Made by a program: the position numbers and the translations under genes. From positions 310,001 through 374,000 of the forward strand of contig NZ_JAQZSM010000001.1 of assembly GCF_028745735.1 (NCBI RefSeq): 64,000 nt of DNA, read 5' to 3'. The DNA comes from Roseinatronobacter alkalisoli (GTDB lineage: Bacteria; Pseudomonadota; Alphaproteobacteria; Rhodobacterales; Rhodobacteraceae). The notes under the pieces are model-generated. The model had not been told where the DNA came from. It worked only from the letters and a program-made list of their open reading frames with translations, and ran no database searches. Shown here one piece after another: positions 1 through 8,587 of this stretch; position 1 is the first letter of the stretch; each line of letters begins with the position of its first letter.

Positions 1-2283
1 CTGATTGTGGCCGCGCTGAAACCCTTTACCATGAAAACCATTGTCGCGCGCTTCGCGCTTCTGGCCATAGCCAGTGCGATTGTCATGCGCTACTGGTTCT
101 GGCGGTTGACGGAAACACTGCCTTCGGTGTCCAATCCGCTGGAATTCGGGATTGCGGTGTCGCTTTTCGCGGTTGAAACCTATGCGATCTGGGTTTTCTT
201 TGTCAGTTCCTTTGTAACCGCTGACCCGATTCACCGGACGCTTCCGCCAAAAGTGGCCGCCCAAAGCCTGCCGACTGTCGATATTCTGGTTCCCAGCTAT
301 AATGAACCGACCGACATGCTGGCGGTTACGCTGTCTGCGGCCAAGAACATGCATTATCCGGCCAGCAAACGCACGGTTGTCCTGTGCGATGATGGCGGCA
401 CGGATGAACGCTGCAACCATGAAAACCCCGACATTGCCAGCAAGGCCCGGGCACGCCGCAAGGAATTGCAGGCGCTTTGTGCGGATCTGGGCATCGTTTA
501 TTCCACCCGCGCGCGCAATGTCCACGCCAAGGCGGGCAATATGTCCGCTGCGCTGGAACGGCTGAACGGGGAACTGGTTGTGGTGTTCGACGCCGACCAC
601 GTTCCCAGCCGCGATTTTCTGGCGCGCACGGTGGGGTATTTTGTGGTCGATCCAAAACTGTTTCTGGTCCAGACCCCGCATTTCTTTCTTAACCCTGACC
701 CGATTGACCGCAATATCGGGCTGCGCGCTGATTGCCCCCCTGAAAATGAAATGTTCTATCATCAGGGGCACCGCGGGCTTGACCGATGGGGGGGGGCGTT
801 CTTTTGTGGATCGGCATCCGTTCTGCGCCGCGCGGCACTGGATGATGTGGGCGGGTTCGCGGGCGAAACCATTACCGAAGATGCGGAAACCGCACTGGAA
901 ATTCACAGTCGCGGCTGGAAAAGCCTGTATGTCGATCACGCGATGATTGCGGGGCTTCAGCCCGAAACCTTTGTCACCTTCATCGAACAACGCGGGCGCT
1001 GGGCGGCGGGGATGATGCAGCTTCTGATGCTGAAAAATCCGTTGCGCCGCAAAGGCATGAGTCTGACCCAGCGGTTATGCTACCTGAACTCCATGACGTT
1101 CTGGCTGTTTCCGCTGGTACGTATGATCTTTATTCTGGCACCCTTGGCCTATCTGTTTTTCGGCCTGCATATTTTCGTCGCCACGATTCAGGAAGTGCTG
1201 GTCTATATGGGTGCCTATATGGCGATCAGCTTCATGGTGCAGAACGCGCTTTATGCGCGGGTGCGCTGGCCGCTGATTTCGGAACTTTATGAAACCGCGC
1301 AGGCGCCTTATCTGTCAGGCGTTGTCATCAAGACAATTTTCAAGCCGCGCGGGGCAAAGTTCAATGTGACCGCCAAGGACGAAGTGCTGATCGAGGATTA
1401 CATCTCGCCGCTGTACAAGCCGCTTCTGTTCGTCTGGATTCTGTCGCTGATGGGCGTGGTGGCCGCAGGTATCCGCTGGGTCATGTTTCCGGGCGATCAG
1501 ACCATCCTGTCAATCGTTGGCGGTTGGGCCGTTTTCAATTTTGTGATTGTCAGCGCATCGCTGCGCGCGATTGCCGAACGCCAGCAGCGTCGTGGTGTGC
1601 CGCGTGTGGACATGAATGTGCCCGCTGTCGCGGCAATCGGGCGCAATGACATGTTCAGCTTCACGGGTGCGACGGTACTTGATTCCTCGACCAGTGGCGC
1701 GCGGATTTTGCTGCGCCCCGGCCCAGATACTGACATGGGCGAATTTGCCGCGATCGAGAAGGGTTATATCTTCTATTTCACCCCGGAATTCCCCAAATCG
1801 CCGCATCTGGAAAATGCTATCCGCGTGCAGGTCCAGAATGTGCAGCGTGAAAATAACGGTATTATCGTGGGCGTGAATTATGACCCGGAACAGCCGATGG
1901 TGGCGCGCGAAACCATCGCTTATCTGATTTTTGGTGACTCGGCCGTCTGGGAAGCCGTCCGTGAAAGCAGGAATAAGCCCAAGGGCCTGTTGGCCGGATT
2001 TGGGTATGTGATTTATCTTGCTGTTACAGGAGTTTACCATACAATGCGTGCATTGGCGGCTGAACCTGCACGCCGTAAACGCGCCGAGGAACGCGACCGT
2101 ACAGAGGTTGGCGCGATTCAGGCACCAGCGCATATTCTGGCGTTTGGTGAAGCATTCGACCCTGTCGTCGTGAACCCTGATCTGCCGCGCCCCTATTCGC
2201 CCGCCGCCCACCGGGAGATGTTGCATCGTGCGGTTATGCCGACGCATGGTCAACCGACCGCTGACCGCGAGGTGCCGACATGA
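1..2283 (+). CDS. bcsA: Cellulose synthase catalytic subunit BcsA (5' end cut by window edge)
   Basis: This is the inner-membrane GT2 enzyme that polymerises UDP-glucose into cellulose and pushes the chain through its own membrane channel. The frame is open from base 1 (L-I-V-A-A-L-K) with no convincing start, so roughly the first 50 residues of the family, including the first membrane helices, are missing. Counting from the GTG at 7, the GT-A motifs are DDG near 128-130, DADH near 195-198, TED near 290-292 and QRGRW near 328-332. A PilZ domain follows, with RQQRR and the D-x-S-x-x-G motif near residues 525-570, which implies activation by cyclic di-GMP. The sequence closely resembles Rhodobacter sphaeroides BcsA. 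The stop codon overlaps the bcsB start as ATGA, so the two are translationally coupled. Confidence 0.97.
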   Translation: MIVAALKPFTMKTIVARFALLAIASAIVMRYWFWRLTETLPSVSNPLEFGIAVSLFAVETYAIWVFFVSSFVTADPIHRTLPPKVAAQSLPTVDILVPSYNEPTDMLAVTLSAAKNMHYPASKRTVVLCDDGGTDERCNHENPDIASKARARRKELQALCADLGIVYSTRARNVHAKAGNMSAALERLNGELVVVFDADHVPSRDFLARTVGYFVVDPKLFLVQTPHFFLNPDPIDRNIGLRADCPPENEMFYHQGHRGLDRWGGAFFCGSASVLRRAALDDVGGFAGETITEDAETALEIHSRGWKSLYVDHAMIAGLQPETFVTFIEQRGRWAAGMMQLLMLKNPLRRKGMSLTQRLCYLNSMTFWLFPLVRMIFILAPLAYLFFGLHIFVATIQEVLVYMGAYMAISFMVQNALYARVRWPLISELYETAQAPYLSGVVIKTIFKPRGAKFNVTAKDEVLIEDYISPLYKPLLFVWILSLMGVVAAGIRWVMFPGDQTILSIVGGWAVFNFVIVSASLRAIAERQQRRGVPRVDMNVPAVAAIGRNDMFSFTGATVLDSSTSGARILLRPGPDTDMGEFAAIEKGYIFYFTPEFPKSPHLENAIRVQVQNVQRENNGIIVGVNYDPEQPMVARETIAYLIFGDSAVWEAVRESRNKPKGLLAGFGYVIYLAVTGVYHTMRALAAEPARRKRAEERDRTEVGAIQAPAHILAFGEAFDPVVVNPDLPRPYSPAAHREMLHRAVMPTHGQPTADREVPT

Positions 2284-4544
2284 CCGCGCATATCGGGCGT
2301 GCGCTGTGCGGTGCTATTGCTGCGGGGTTCTTCCTGTCATTGGCAGATGGTGGCGGGGCGGTGCTGGCGCAGGAAACTGGCGGCGGGCTTATCCTGCTGC
2401 CAGATGATGACGGGCTGACTCCGCTGGTGCAGGACGACCCACCCACCCTGAATGCGGATCGCATTGATCCCGCGCGCCGCAGCATCGACACTGCAACCGA
2501 AAATGCGACGCTTGACTGGGTTTCGCCGCTACGGCTGACGAATATGCAAATTCCCGTCACCGGGCGCAATGCACGCATCAGCGGCGAGCGGCAGGTCGTG
2601 GGATTTGACCTTTATGTCAGTGCGCCAGACACGCACCGTCAGTTGCAGTTGGCAACCCAGTCCAGCATTGATTTGTTGCCGGAACGGTCATCCATGCGGG
2701 TGCACGTGAACGGACAGGACATCGGTGTTGCGCGGCTGGGGAATTTTGACGGGTATGCCGCCGATTTTCTGGATATTCCCGATGGGGTGCTGCGCGTTGG
2801 GCGTAATCAGGTTCAGATAGAATTCCGGCAGGGCCACCGCATTTTCTGCGGGCCGGAAGCATCCTTCGGGTTATGGACAGATATCGATCTGGCGCAGTCG
2901 GGCCTGTCGGTGAACCATGCGGATGCTGTGGCGGATGCGGACGGTTTCATGATGGCGTTCGCGGCGCAGGTCGCCAGCGGCCATTCTGCCGAAATTCGCG
3001 GGCTGGACAAATTGGGGCCGCAGGCTGCCGAATGGCGGCGGCATCTGGTGCGGGGTTTCAATCAGGCCCTTCTGGGCAGCCCCGTGGTGTTTCGTTTCAG
3101 TGATTACTGGACGCTTGCTCAGCAGGACCGCGCGTTGGCGCGGATTACCGTTCTGCCAGCATCCAGCGGGCGCGTCAGCTATCAGATCGGGGGTGACGGG
3201 GCGCATGTGATGGTGCTGGAAATCGGTCCCGACACGCGCCCGGAAGATATTCTGACAATGGCGCAGCTGGCACCGCAGCCAGCCGCAAGCCGTGCGCCAC
3301 TGATCCAGCCTGAACAGGATGTGCCGCTATCCGCGTTCGGGGTGCAGACAGAAAGTTTCTCGCAGCGCTATGCCCGCCGGGACCACCCTTTCCGGTTGCC
3401 CGATGACTGGCTGGTTCTGACCGCCGCCAAGGCACGGCTGAATTTCGACTATATCTATGCGACCGGCCTGCCGCGGGAGTCGATGCTGCTGATCAGCATG
3501 AACGACGAGGCCATTCGCCTGCTGCCATTGCGTGACGAAGGGGGGCAGCATATTTCGCAGTTCCCTATCGATTTTGAAGCGCGCATCCTGCAGCCCGGCA
3601 CCAACCGGCTGACATTCGAACTGATGGTTCCCGGTGACCCGCCCGACCTGCCTTGTCCTGCTGCGGACCATGCGTTCCTGCAGATCAGCGACACATCAAC
3701 CCTACATGTGCCCTATAGCCCGTCCATGGCGATTCCAGATATGGATCTGGCCTTCGGGGCGTTGACGCCTGACAGCATCCGGCTGAATGAAATGAGCGGG
3801 CGCGCCTATAGCGACGCTGATATTGTAACCTTGTCGGCGGCGCTGGACCGGTCGCAGGCCGAAATCCGCGCAGCCACGCTGCACCTGATATCGCTTGATG
3901 ATCTGGGATCTGTGCCATCGGCGCATCACAGGGCGGATCGCAGACTGCTGGAAGATTCGGTGTTGAGTATTCCGGCTGCGGGTGATGCCGTAACCGACCC
4001 TGCGCTTGCGTCCAATGACGACCCGTTCCAGCGCCGTCGCCAGCAAGGGTCCGGCTTCAGTATCGGGGTAAGCCGTGCCATCAGCAATGGCTGGGGGGTA
4101 ATTACCGGAACCGTGATCTGGGTAAAGGACAGGATTTTCCCCAATTCCGGCGAGCAACTGAACCAATGGCTGGCCGCCCGGCACGGACAGGCAATCCTGT
4201 TTCATCTGGACCCCGCGCGCCCGGATGAAATCTGGATGTTGCGCAGCCCCGACAGTGACATTCACGCGATCGCCCATGCGATTGCCGCAGCCCGTATCAG
4301 CGGGGCGGGGCCGCGCGGGCAGGTGTCCATCCTGAGCCATCAGGGCGCCTGGCAGAACTGGGTCGCGCCTGACAGGCGCCCGATTTTGCTGGAACCCTGG
4401 TCATTGCGGAATTTCCGCCATGCCATGGGAAATCTGGTATCGGCCAGACCGATTTTCTTCACGCTGATGATACTTTTCCTGGCGCTGCTTTCGGCTGTGA
4501 TTGCGCTGCGTCTGGTCATTTCAACAAGAGACACCAAGACATGA
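2280..4544 (+). CDS. bcsB: Cellulose synthase periplasmic subunit BcsB
   Basis: BcsB is the membrane-anchored periplasmic partner of BcsA that guides the emerging glucan and is required for synthase activity. The 754-residue protein starts with a signal-peptide-like segment (about residues 1-33). A long periplasmic part of alternating carbohydrate-binding and flavodoxin-like domains follows, and one C-terminal membrane helix near residues 725-748 (MILFLALLSAVIALRLV) ends in a short basic tail. Family members are about 725-780 residues, so it looks complete. The start overlaps the bcsA stop and its own stop overlaps bcsZ, both as ATGA, which supports a single translationally coupled synthase operon. 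The assignment rests on the domain layout and on its place directly after bcsA. Confidence 0.93.
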   Translation: MTAHIGRALCGAIAAGFFLSLADGGGAVLAQETGGGLILLPDDDGLTPLVQDDPPTLNADRIDPARRSIDTATENATLDWVSPLRLTNMQIPVTGRNARISGERQVVGFDLYVSAPDTHRQLQLATQSSIDLLPERSSMRVHVNGQDIGVARLGNFDGYAADFLDIPDGVLRVGRNQVQIEFRQGHRIFCGPEASFGLWTDIDLAQSGLSVNHADAVADADGFMMAFAAQVASGHSAEIRGLDKLGPQAAEWRRHLVRGFNQALLGSPVVFRFSDYWTLAQQDRALARITVLPASSGRVSYQIGGDGAHVMVLEIGPDTRPEDILTMAQLAPQPAASRAPLIQPEQDVPLSAFGVQTESFSQRYARRDHPFRLPDDWLVLTAAKARLNFDYIYATGLPRESMLLISMNDEAIRLLPLRDEGGQHISQFPIDFEARILQPGTNRLTFELMVPGDPPDLPCPAADHAFLQISDTSTLHVPYSPSMAIPDMDLAFGALTPDSIRLNEMSGRAYSDADIVTLSAALDRSQAEIRAATLHLISLDDLGSVPSAHHRADRRLLEDSVLSIPAAGDAVTDPALASNDDPFQRRRQQGSGFSIGVSRAISNGWGVITGTVIWVKDRIFPNSGEQLNQWLAARHGQAILFHLDPARPDEIWMLRSPDSDIHAIAHAIAAARISGAGPRGQVSILSHQGAWQNWVAPDRRPILLEPWSLRNFRHAMGNLVSARPIFFTLMILFLALLSAVIALRLVISTRDTKT

Positions 4545-5617
4545 ACAGAAGAACACTGATTGCAGGTTTTGGTGCCGTTGCCGCCGCAGGTCTGGCACGG
4601 TCCGCCATAGCACTTGGACAGGTGGATCTGGCGCAGTCTGCGCGCCCGTTATGGGAAAGCTGGAAATCAGCCTTTCTGGGCAGTGACGGCCGCGTCATTG
4701 ACGGGTTGCAGCGCGATGCCAGCCATTCCGAAGGGCAGGGCTATGGTATGGTGCTGGCCGCGATATTTGATGACGCTGCAAGTTTTCAGTCCATGTATCA
4801 CTGGACCGAGCGGAACCTGGCAATCCGTCCGGACCCGTTGCTGGCGTGGCGCTGGTTGCCGGGACAGGGCAATCCGGTGCCCGACCGCAACAATGCATCG
4901 GATGGGGATTTGTTTTATGCTTGGGCGCTGGTGAAGGCTGCGCAGAAATTCAACAATCCCGGTTATCTGGCGCGCGCGCGGGACATCGCGCAGGCGCTTG
5001 CTGAAACCTGTGTTGTTGCCATGCCGGGCTCATCCGATCAGACAGTGTTTCTGCCTGCGGCATTCGGATTTCAGCATGACACGCATATGTCCATCAACCC
5101 GTCCTATTACATGCCGGTTGCGATGCGCGAACTGGCTGCGGCCACAGGTGTCAGCCGCATCGCGATCTGTGCCCAGCAGGGAGAGGCATTGCTGAACCGG
5201 ATTGCTGCGGAAGGGCTGGTGCCCGATTGGGTAGATGTGTCTGAAGGCGGCGTCAGCGGGTCGCAATCGCTGTCATCAAATGCGGGTTACGAAGCACTGC
5301 GCGTGCCCTTGTTCATGATCTGGTCGCGCATTCCGCAACATGCAGCAGTCCGGCGGATGGCGGCCGTATATGAACGCACGGTTCAGCCGGGTGTTGGTGT
5401 GCCGACGGTGATTGAACCGCTGTCGGGCGTGGTGTTGGAAACAAGCGGGGATATGGGCTATCAGGCGCTTGCCGGGCTGACAATGTGTTCTGCGCGCAAT
5501 GCGACTGGCGCAGCTATCCCGCCATTTTCAGCCGATCAGCCCTATTACCCTGCGACCTTGCAGCTGTTTGCGATGGTTGCGTCAAATGAAACCCTTCCGG
5601 AATGTGTGCCACTATGA
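4541..5617 (+). CDS. bcsZ: Endo-1,4-beta-glucanase BcsZ (GH8)
   Basis: This is a periplasmic family 8 glycoside hydrolase that cuts beta-1,4-glucan and is a standard accessory of bacterial cellulose operons, where it trims misplaced chains. The protein has 358 residues and begins with MNRRTLIAGFGAVAAAG, an RR-containing signal sequence that could use Tat or Sec. The expected general acid is Glu64 in SEGQGYGM, and the base is one of the aspartates in NNASDGDLFYAW (residues 118-129). Both motifs match the family. The gene overlaps bcsB upstream and the TPR gene downstream by ATGA, so it should be co-expressed with the synthase. Confidence 0.93.
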   Translation: MNRRTLIAGFGAVAAAGLARSAIALGQVDLAQSARPLWESWKSAFLGSDGRVIDGLQRDASHSEGQGYGMVLAAIFDDAASFQSMYHWTERNLAIRPDPLLAWRWLPGQGNPVPDRNNASDGDLFYAWALVKAAQKFNNPGYLARARDIAQALAETCVVAMPGSSDQTVFLPAAFGFQHDTHMSINPSYYMPVAMRELAAATGVSRIAICAQQGEALLNRIAAEGLVPDWVDVSEGGVSGSQSLSSNAGYEALRVPLFMIWSRIPQHAAVRRMAAVYERTVQPGVGVPTVIEPLSGVVLETSGDMGYQALAGLTMCSARNATGAAIPPFSADQPYYPATLQLFAMVASNETLPECVPL

Positions 5618-7062
5618 CCAGTTTGCTTGCACAATATCGCCCCTTGGCGCTGGCCGGACTCATGGTTCTGGCCTTGGCGCCGGGAATAGCGGCGCAGACT
5701 GCCAGCTATGATGACCTGCGTGCGCTGCGCTACTACCTGACCCAGAATGACGCTGCATCCACCCAGGCCGAATTGCGGCGCCTGCGCGGGGCGTTTCCTG
5801 ACTGGCGCCCACCCGCCGACCTGAACGAACTTCTGGCCGCGCCCCCGTCGCAGGCCGGGGTGGATGAAGGCGAAATCTGGCGGCGTATCGAGTTGAATGA
5901 TTATGCAGGCGCGCGCCGCCTGATCGATGATGGCCGCGCCCGCGTGTCTGGCTGGTCGCCGCCCGCGGATATGCTGCGCGTTCTGGAAATGAACGAGGCG
6001 CAAAGCAATTTCGACGCTGCCGTAAACAGCCGCGATGCAGGGCAGGCCATTGCCGTTGCCCGCCGGTCGCCGCAAATCATGACCTGTGAACGCATCAACA
6101 ATGCATGGGTTCTGGCCGATATGTATGTTCTGGCCGGGCAGACACAGGCGGCGCTGACCACCTATCGCAACGCCGTGCAGTCCTGCACCAGCTTCGGCCA
6201 GATGCAGACCAGCCTGCAAAAGGCCAGCGCCGTGGCATCAGGCGTGCAGTTACAGGAATTATTCGCTGCCGCGCGCGCCGCCAATAGCGGGGCGTCTGCG
6301 CAGCTGGACCGGCTTTATGCAGAACTGACAGGTGGCGCGCCCGCGCCTCAGCCCGCTGCCGCTGCGCCACAGCAACAGGCCCCCGCGCCGGCGGCCCAGC
6401 CCGTCGCCTCGCCGCCCGCCGCTGCCCAGCCGCAGGCCGTGGCGGCCCCGCTGGTTATGGAACAGCCCGCCACAGCGCCTGCTAATCTGCCGCTGTCAGG
6501 GGATCCGCGTCTGTCGGAAGCCCGCCGCCTGAAAGATCAGGAGCAATTCGCACGGTGTCTGGCGGCATCGACCGGGCCGCGATCACTCGATCTGTTATAT
6601 GAACGGTCGTGGTGCGCCTATAGTCACGACCGCCCGACAGAGGCGCTTGTGGGTTTTCAGCAGGCTGCGCGTGTGGGCGACCGTCTGGGGCCGAATGTGG
6701 GACGGGACGCGGTGTTCGGGCTGGCGCTGTCTTATCTGGCGATGAACATGACGGAACAAGGCGCGCAGGTTGCGTCGCAAGTCAGCCTTGATGCGTCCCA
6801 ACGCCGTGAAATCGAAACCATTGTTCTGGACCAGCGTGGCGTGCGTGCCTTCCGGCAGGGGGATTTCCACCATGCCATCAGCTATTTCAACGCATTGGAA
6901 CAGGTGCAGGGTGGTTTGCGCCGCGATCTGGCCATTCTGCGCGCCTATGCTTATTTGAATTCCGGCCAGCGCGTTGTGGCCCGTGAACAGTTTGAAAGAC
7001 TGCATTCGCAACTGGCCACTGCTGAAACACGGCAAGGGTTAAATGCTGCACGCGGCCCATAA
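5614..7062 (+). CDS. TPR-repeat protein, fourth gene of the cellulose operon
   Basis: This 482-residue exported or membrane-attached protein is built of tetratricopeptide-like helical repeats. An N-terminal hydrophobic segment (LALAGLMVLALAPGIAAQ) looks like a signal peptide. Helical repeats occupy about residues 25-230 and 300-480, separated by a linker very rich in Ala, Pro and Gln around 235-290. I chose the ATG at 5614 because it overlaps the bcsZ stop as ATGA, like the other junctions of the operon; an ATG 12 bases upstream is also open. By position it replaces the large BcsC outer-membrane exporter of enterobacteria, but I see no C-terminal beta-barrel, so a scaffold or export-assisting role is inference. 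Rhodobacter cellulose operons also carry a TPR-type gene here, from memory. Confidence 0.8.
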   Translation: MTSLLAQYRPLALAGLMVLALAPGIAAQTASYDDLRALRYYLTQNDAASTQAELRRLRGAFPDWRPPADLNELLAAPPSQAGVDEGEIWRRIELNDYAGARRLIDDGRARVSGWSPPADMLRVLEMNEAQSNFDAAVNSRDAGQAIAVARRSPQIMTCERINNAWVLADMYVLAGQTQAALTTYRNAVQSCTSFGQMQTSLQKASAVASGVQLQELFAAARAANSGASAQLDRLYAELTGGAPAPQPAAAAPQQQAPAPAAQPVASPPAAAQPQAVAAPLVMEQPATAPANLPLSGDPRLSEARRLKDQEQFARCLAASTGPRSLDLLYERSWCAYSHDRPTEALVGFQQAARVGDRLGPNVGRDAVFGLALSYLAMNMTEQGAQVASQVSLDASQRREIETIVLDQRGVRAFRQGDFHHAISYFNALEQVQGGLRRDLAILRAYAYLNSGQRVVAREQFERLHSQLATAETRQGLNAARGP

Positions 7063-7144
7063 GCACCCATCGGGGATCAGGGGATGCGCGTGTTCGGGAT
7101 TCTCAAGGCCTGTTTTCAAGGGTTTTCCTGAACATGCTGTAGCC

Positions 7145-7180
7145 AACAAAAAGCCCCGCTGTTTTGCGGGGCTTTTTGTT
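7145..7180. terminator. Bidirectional rho-independent terminator between the cellulose operon and phaZ
   Basis: A perfect 15-bp inverted repeat (arms 7145-7159 and 7166-7180) encloses the 6-base loop TGTTTT. The GC core GCCCCGC/GCGGGGC is flanked by A5 on one side and T5 on the other, so the hairpin works as a terminator for both strands. It serves the plus-strand cellulose operon and the minus-strand phaZ, which converge here. Confidence 0.92.
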
Positions 7181-7195
7181 GGTCTGGTGGTCGGT

Positions 7196-8473
7196 TTAAC
7201 CGTTTGACACAACTGCCTTCAACTGTGCCTTGCCGCCGTCGGGGCCGGAATGCGCATCCATGAATTCCATGACCAAGGGTCTGATGTTGTTGCGCCAGGA
7301 TTTGCCTGCGAAGATGCCGTAATGGCCAGCCCCCGGTTCCAGATGGCTGGCTTTCTGGTCGTCGCGCAAGCCGGTCAGCAGACCAAGTGCAGCAAGGCAT
7401 TGGCCGGGGGCGCTGATATCATCCTTTTCACCCTCGACAATCTTGACGGCAACATTGGTGATTTTGCCGATATCAACCTTGTGCCCGTCCACAACGAAGG
7501 CATTGCGCGCGATTTCACGGTCTTTAAAAATACGTTCCACAGTGGACAGGTAAAATTCCGCGGTCATGTCCATCACAGCAAGGTATTCATCATAGAACTG
7601 GTTGTGCTTATCGCTTTCGCCATCTTCGCCGCGTGCTGCGGCGGAAATCTTGTCCGAGAAGGCATTGGCGTGGCGTTCAAGATTCATGGAAATGAACCCG
7701 CCAAGCTGCAGCAAACCGGGATAAACCAACCGCCCGACGCCACTGTATTTGAACCCCACGCGCTGGATGGCCAGATGTTCCAGCTGGCCCATGGTGACAC
7801 TGCGCCCGAAATCGGTCACTTCGGTCGGGGCGGCGTCGGGGTCCACCGGGCCGCCTGTCAATGTCAGGGTGCGGGGCTGCGCATCGGGGTCCAGTTCCGC
7901 CAGATAGGCGGTTGCAGCCAGTGCCAGCGGGACAGGCTGGCAAATGGCCAGAACATGGGTGTCCGGCCCCATATGGCGCATGAAATCCACCAGATAGAGG
8001 GTATAATCCTCAATGTCGAATTTGCCTTCTGACACGGGAATGTCACGCGCATTATGCCAGTCGGTGATCCAGATTTCGCAATCAGGCAGCAGGCTGGCCA
8101 CTGTGGAGCGCAACAAGGTGGCGTAATGGCCGGACATGGGCGCGACCAGCAGCACGCGGCGCGGTTTTTCGGGGCGGTCGTGAACCTTGAAGCGCAGCAA
8201 GTCCCCGAACGGGCGCGCGACTTCAACGACTTCTTCGACCACGTGGTCGCGCCCATCCGCACCAACCACGGACCGGATGCCCCAGTCGGGCTTGATGACC
8301 ATGCGCGCAAAACTGCGTTCGGTCACCCGGCCCCATGCCGACAGCGCCTTGAACATGGGGTTTGGAACCATGCCCCAGATCGGGTATGATGCAAAAGCGC
8401 GCGCAGATGCGCCCATCCACTCATTCGTGTTTCGGATGGTTTCCATCATATCATAGGTTGCCATGCCCTTCAT
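7196..8473 (-). CDS. phaZ: Intracellular poly(3-hydroxybutyrate) depolymerase PhaZ
   Basis: PhaZ mobilises stored polyhydroxybutyrate granules in the cytoplasm. The 425-residue protein has an alpha/beta-hydrolase layout with no signal peptide. Its likely nucleophile is Cys179 in AICQPVPLALA, which matches the cysteine box of Ralstonia-type intracellular depolymerases rather than the serine lipase box of secreted ones. A histidine in GAGHYGIFAGKSWR near the C-terminus fits the triad. I chose the ATG at 8473 because AAAGGGA lies 5 bases upstream; a TTG at 8488 would put that site inside the coding sequence. The gene is divergent from phaC and ends at a bidirectional terminator, so it is a single transcription unit. 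Confidence 0.93.
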   Translation of the reverse strand: MKGMATYDMMETIRNTNEWMGASARAFASYPIWGMVPNPMFKALSAWGRVTERSFARMVIKPDWGIRSVVGADGRDHVVEEVVEVARPFGDLLRFKVHDRPEKPRRVLLVAPMSGHYATLLRSTVASLLPDCEIWITDWHNARDIPVSEGKFDIEDYTLYLVDFMRHMGPDTHVLAICQPVPLALAATAYLAELDPDAQPRTLTLTGGPVDPDAAPTEVTDFGRSVTMGQLEHLAIQRVGFKYSGVGRLVYPGLLQLGGFISMNLERHANAFSDKISAAARGEDGESDKHNQFYDEYLAVMDMTAEFYLSTVERIFKDREIARNAFVVDGHKVDIGKITNVAVKIVEGEKDDISAPGQCLAALGLLTGLRDDQKASHLEPGAGHYGIFAGKSWRNNIRPLVMEFMDAHSGPDGGKAQLKAVVSNG

Positions 8474-8587
8474 ACCAGTCCCTTTCAAGCTGCCCGTCGT
8501 TCCCGCAGCGATTCGAGTTTACGCGGCTTTACTTAATTATCAGCTATCATATGCTGCACGTGCGAAGGATAGGGGGGAAATCAATTT

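Noticed and set aside
8474-8488. TTG at 8488 as phaZ start
   Set aside because: The AAAGGGA ribosome site would fall inside the coding region; the ATG at 8473 is correctly spaced from it.
8554-8564. CTGCACGTGCG in the phaZ-phaC gap as a PhaR box
   Set aside because: The second half does not match GCAG at a three-base spacing, so it is too weak beside the exact sites upstream of phaP.
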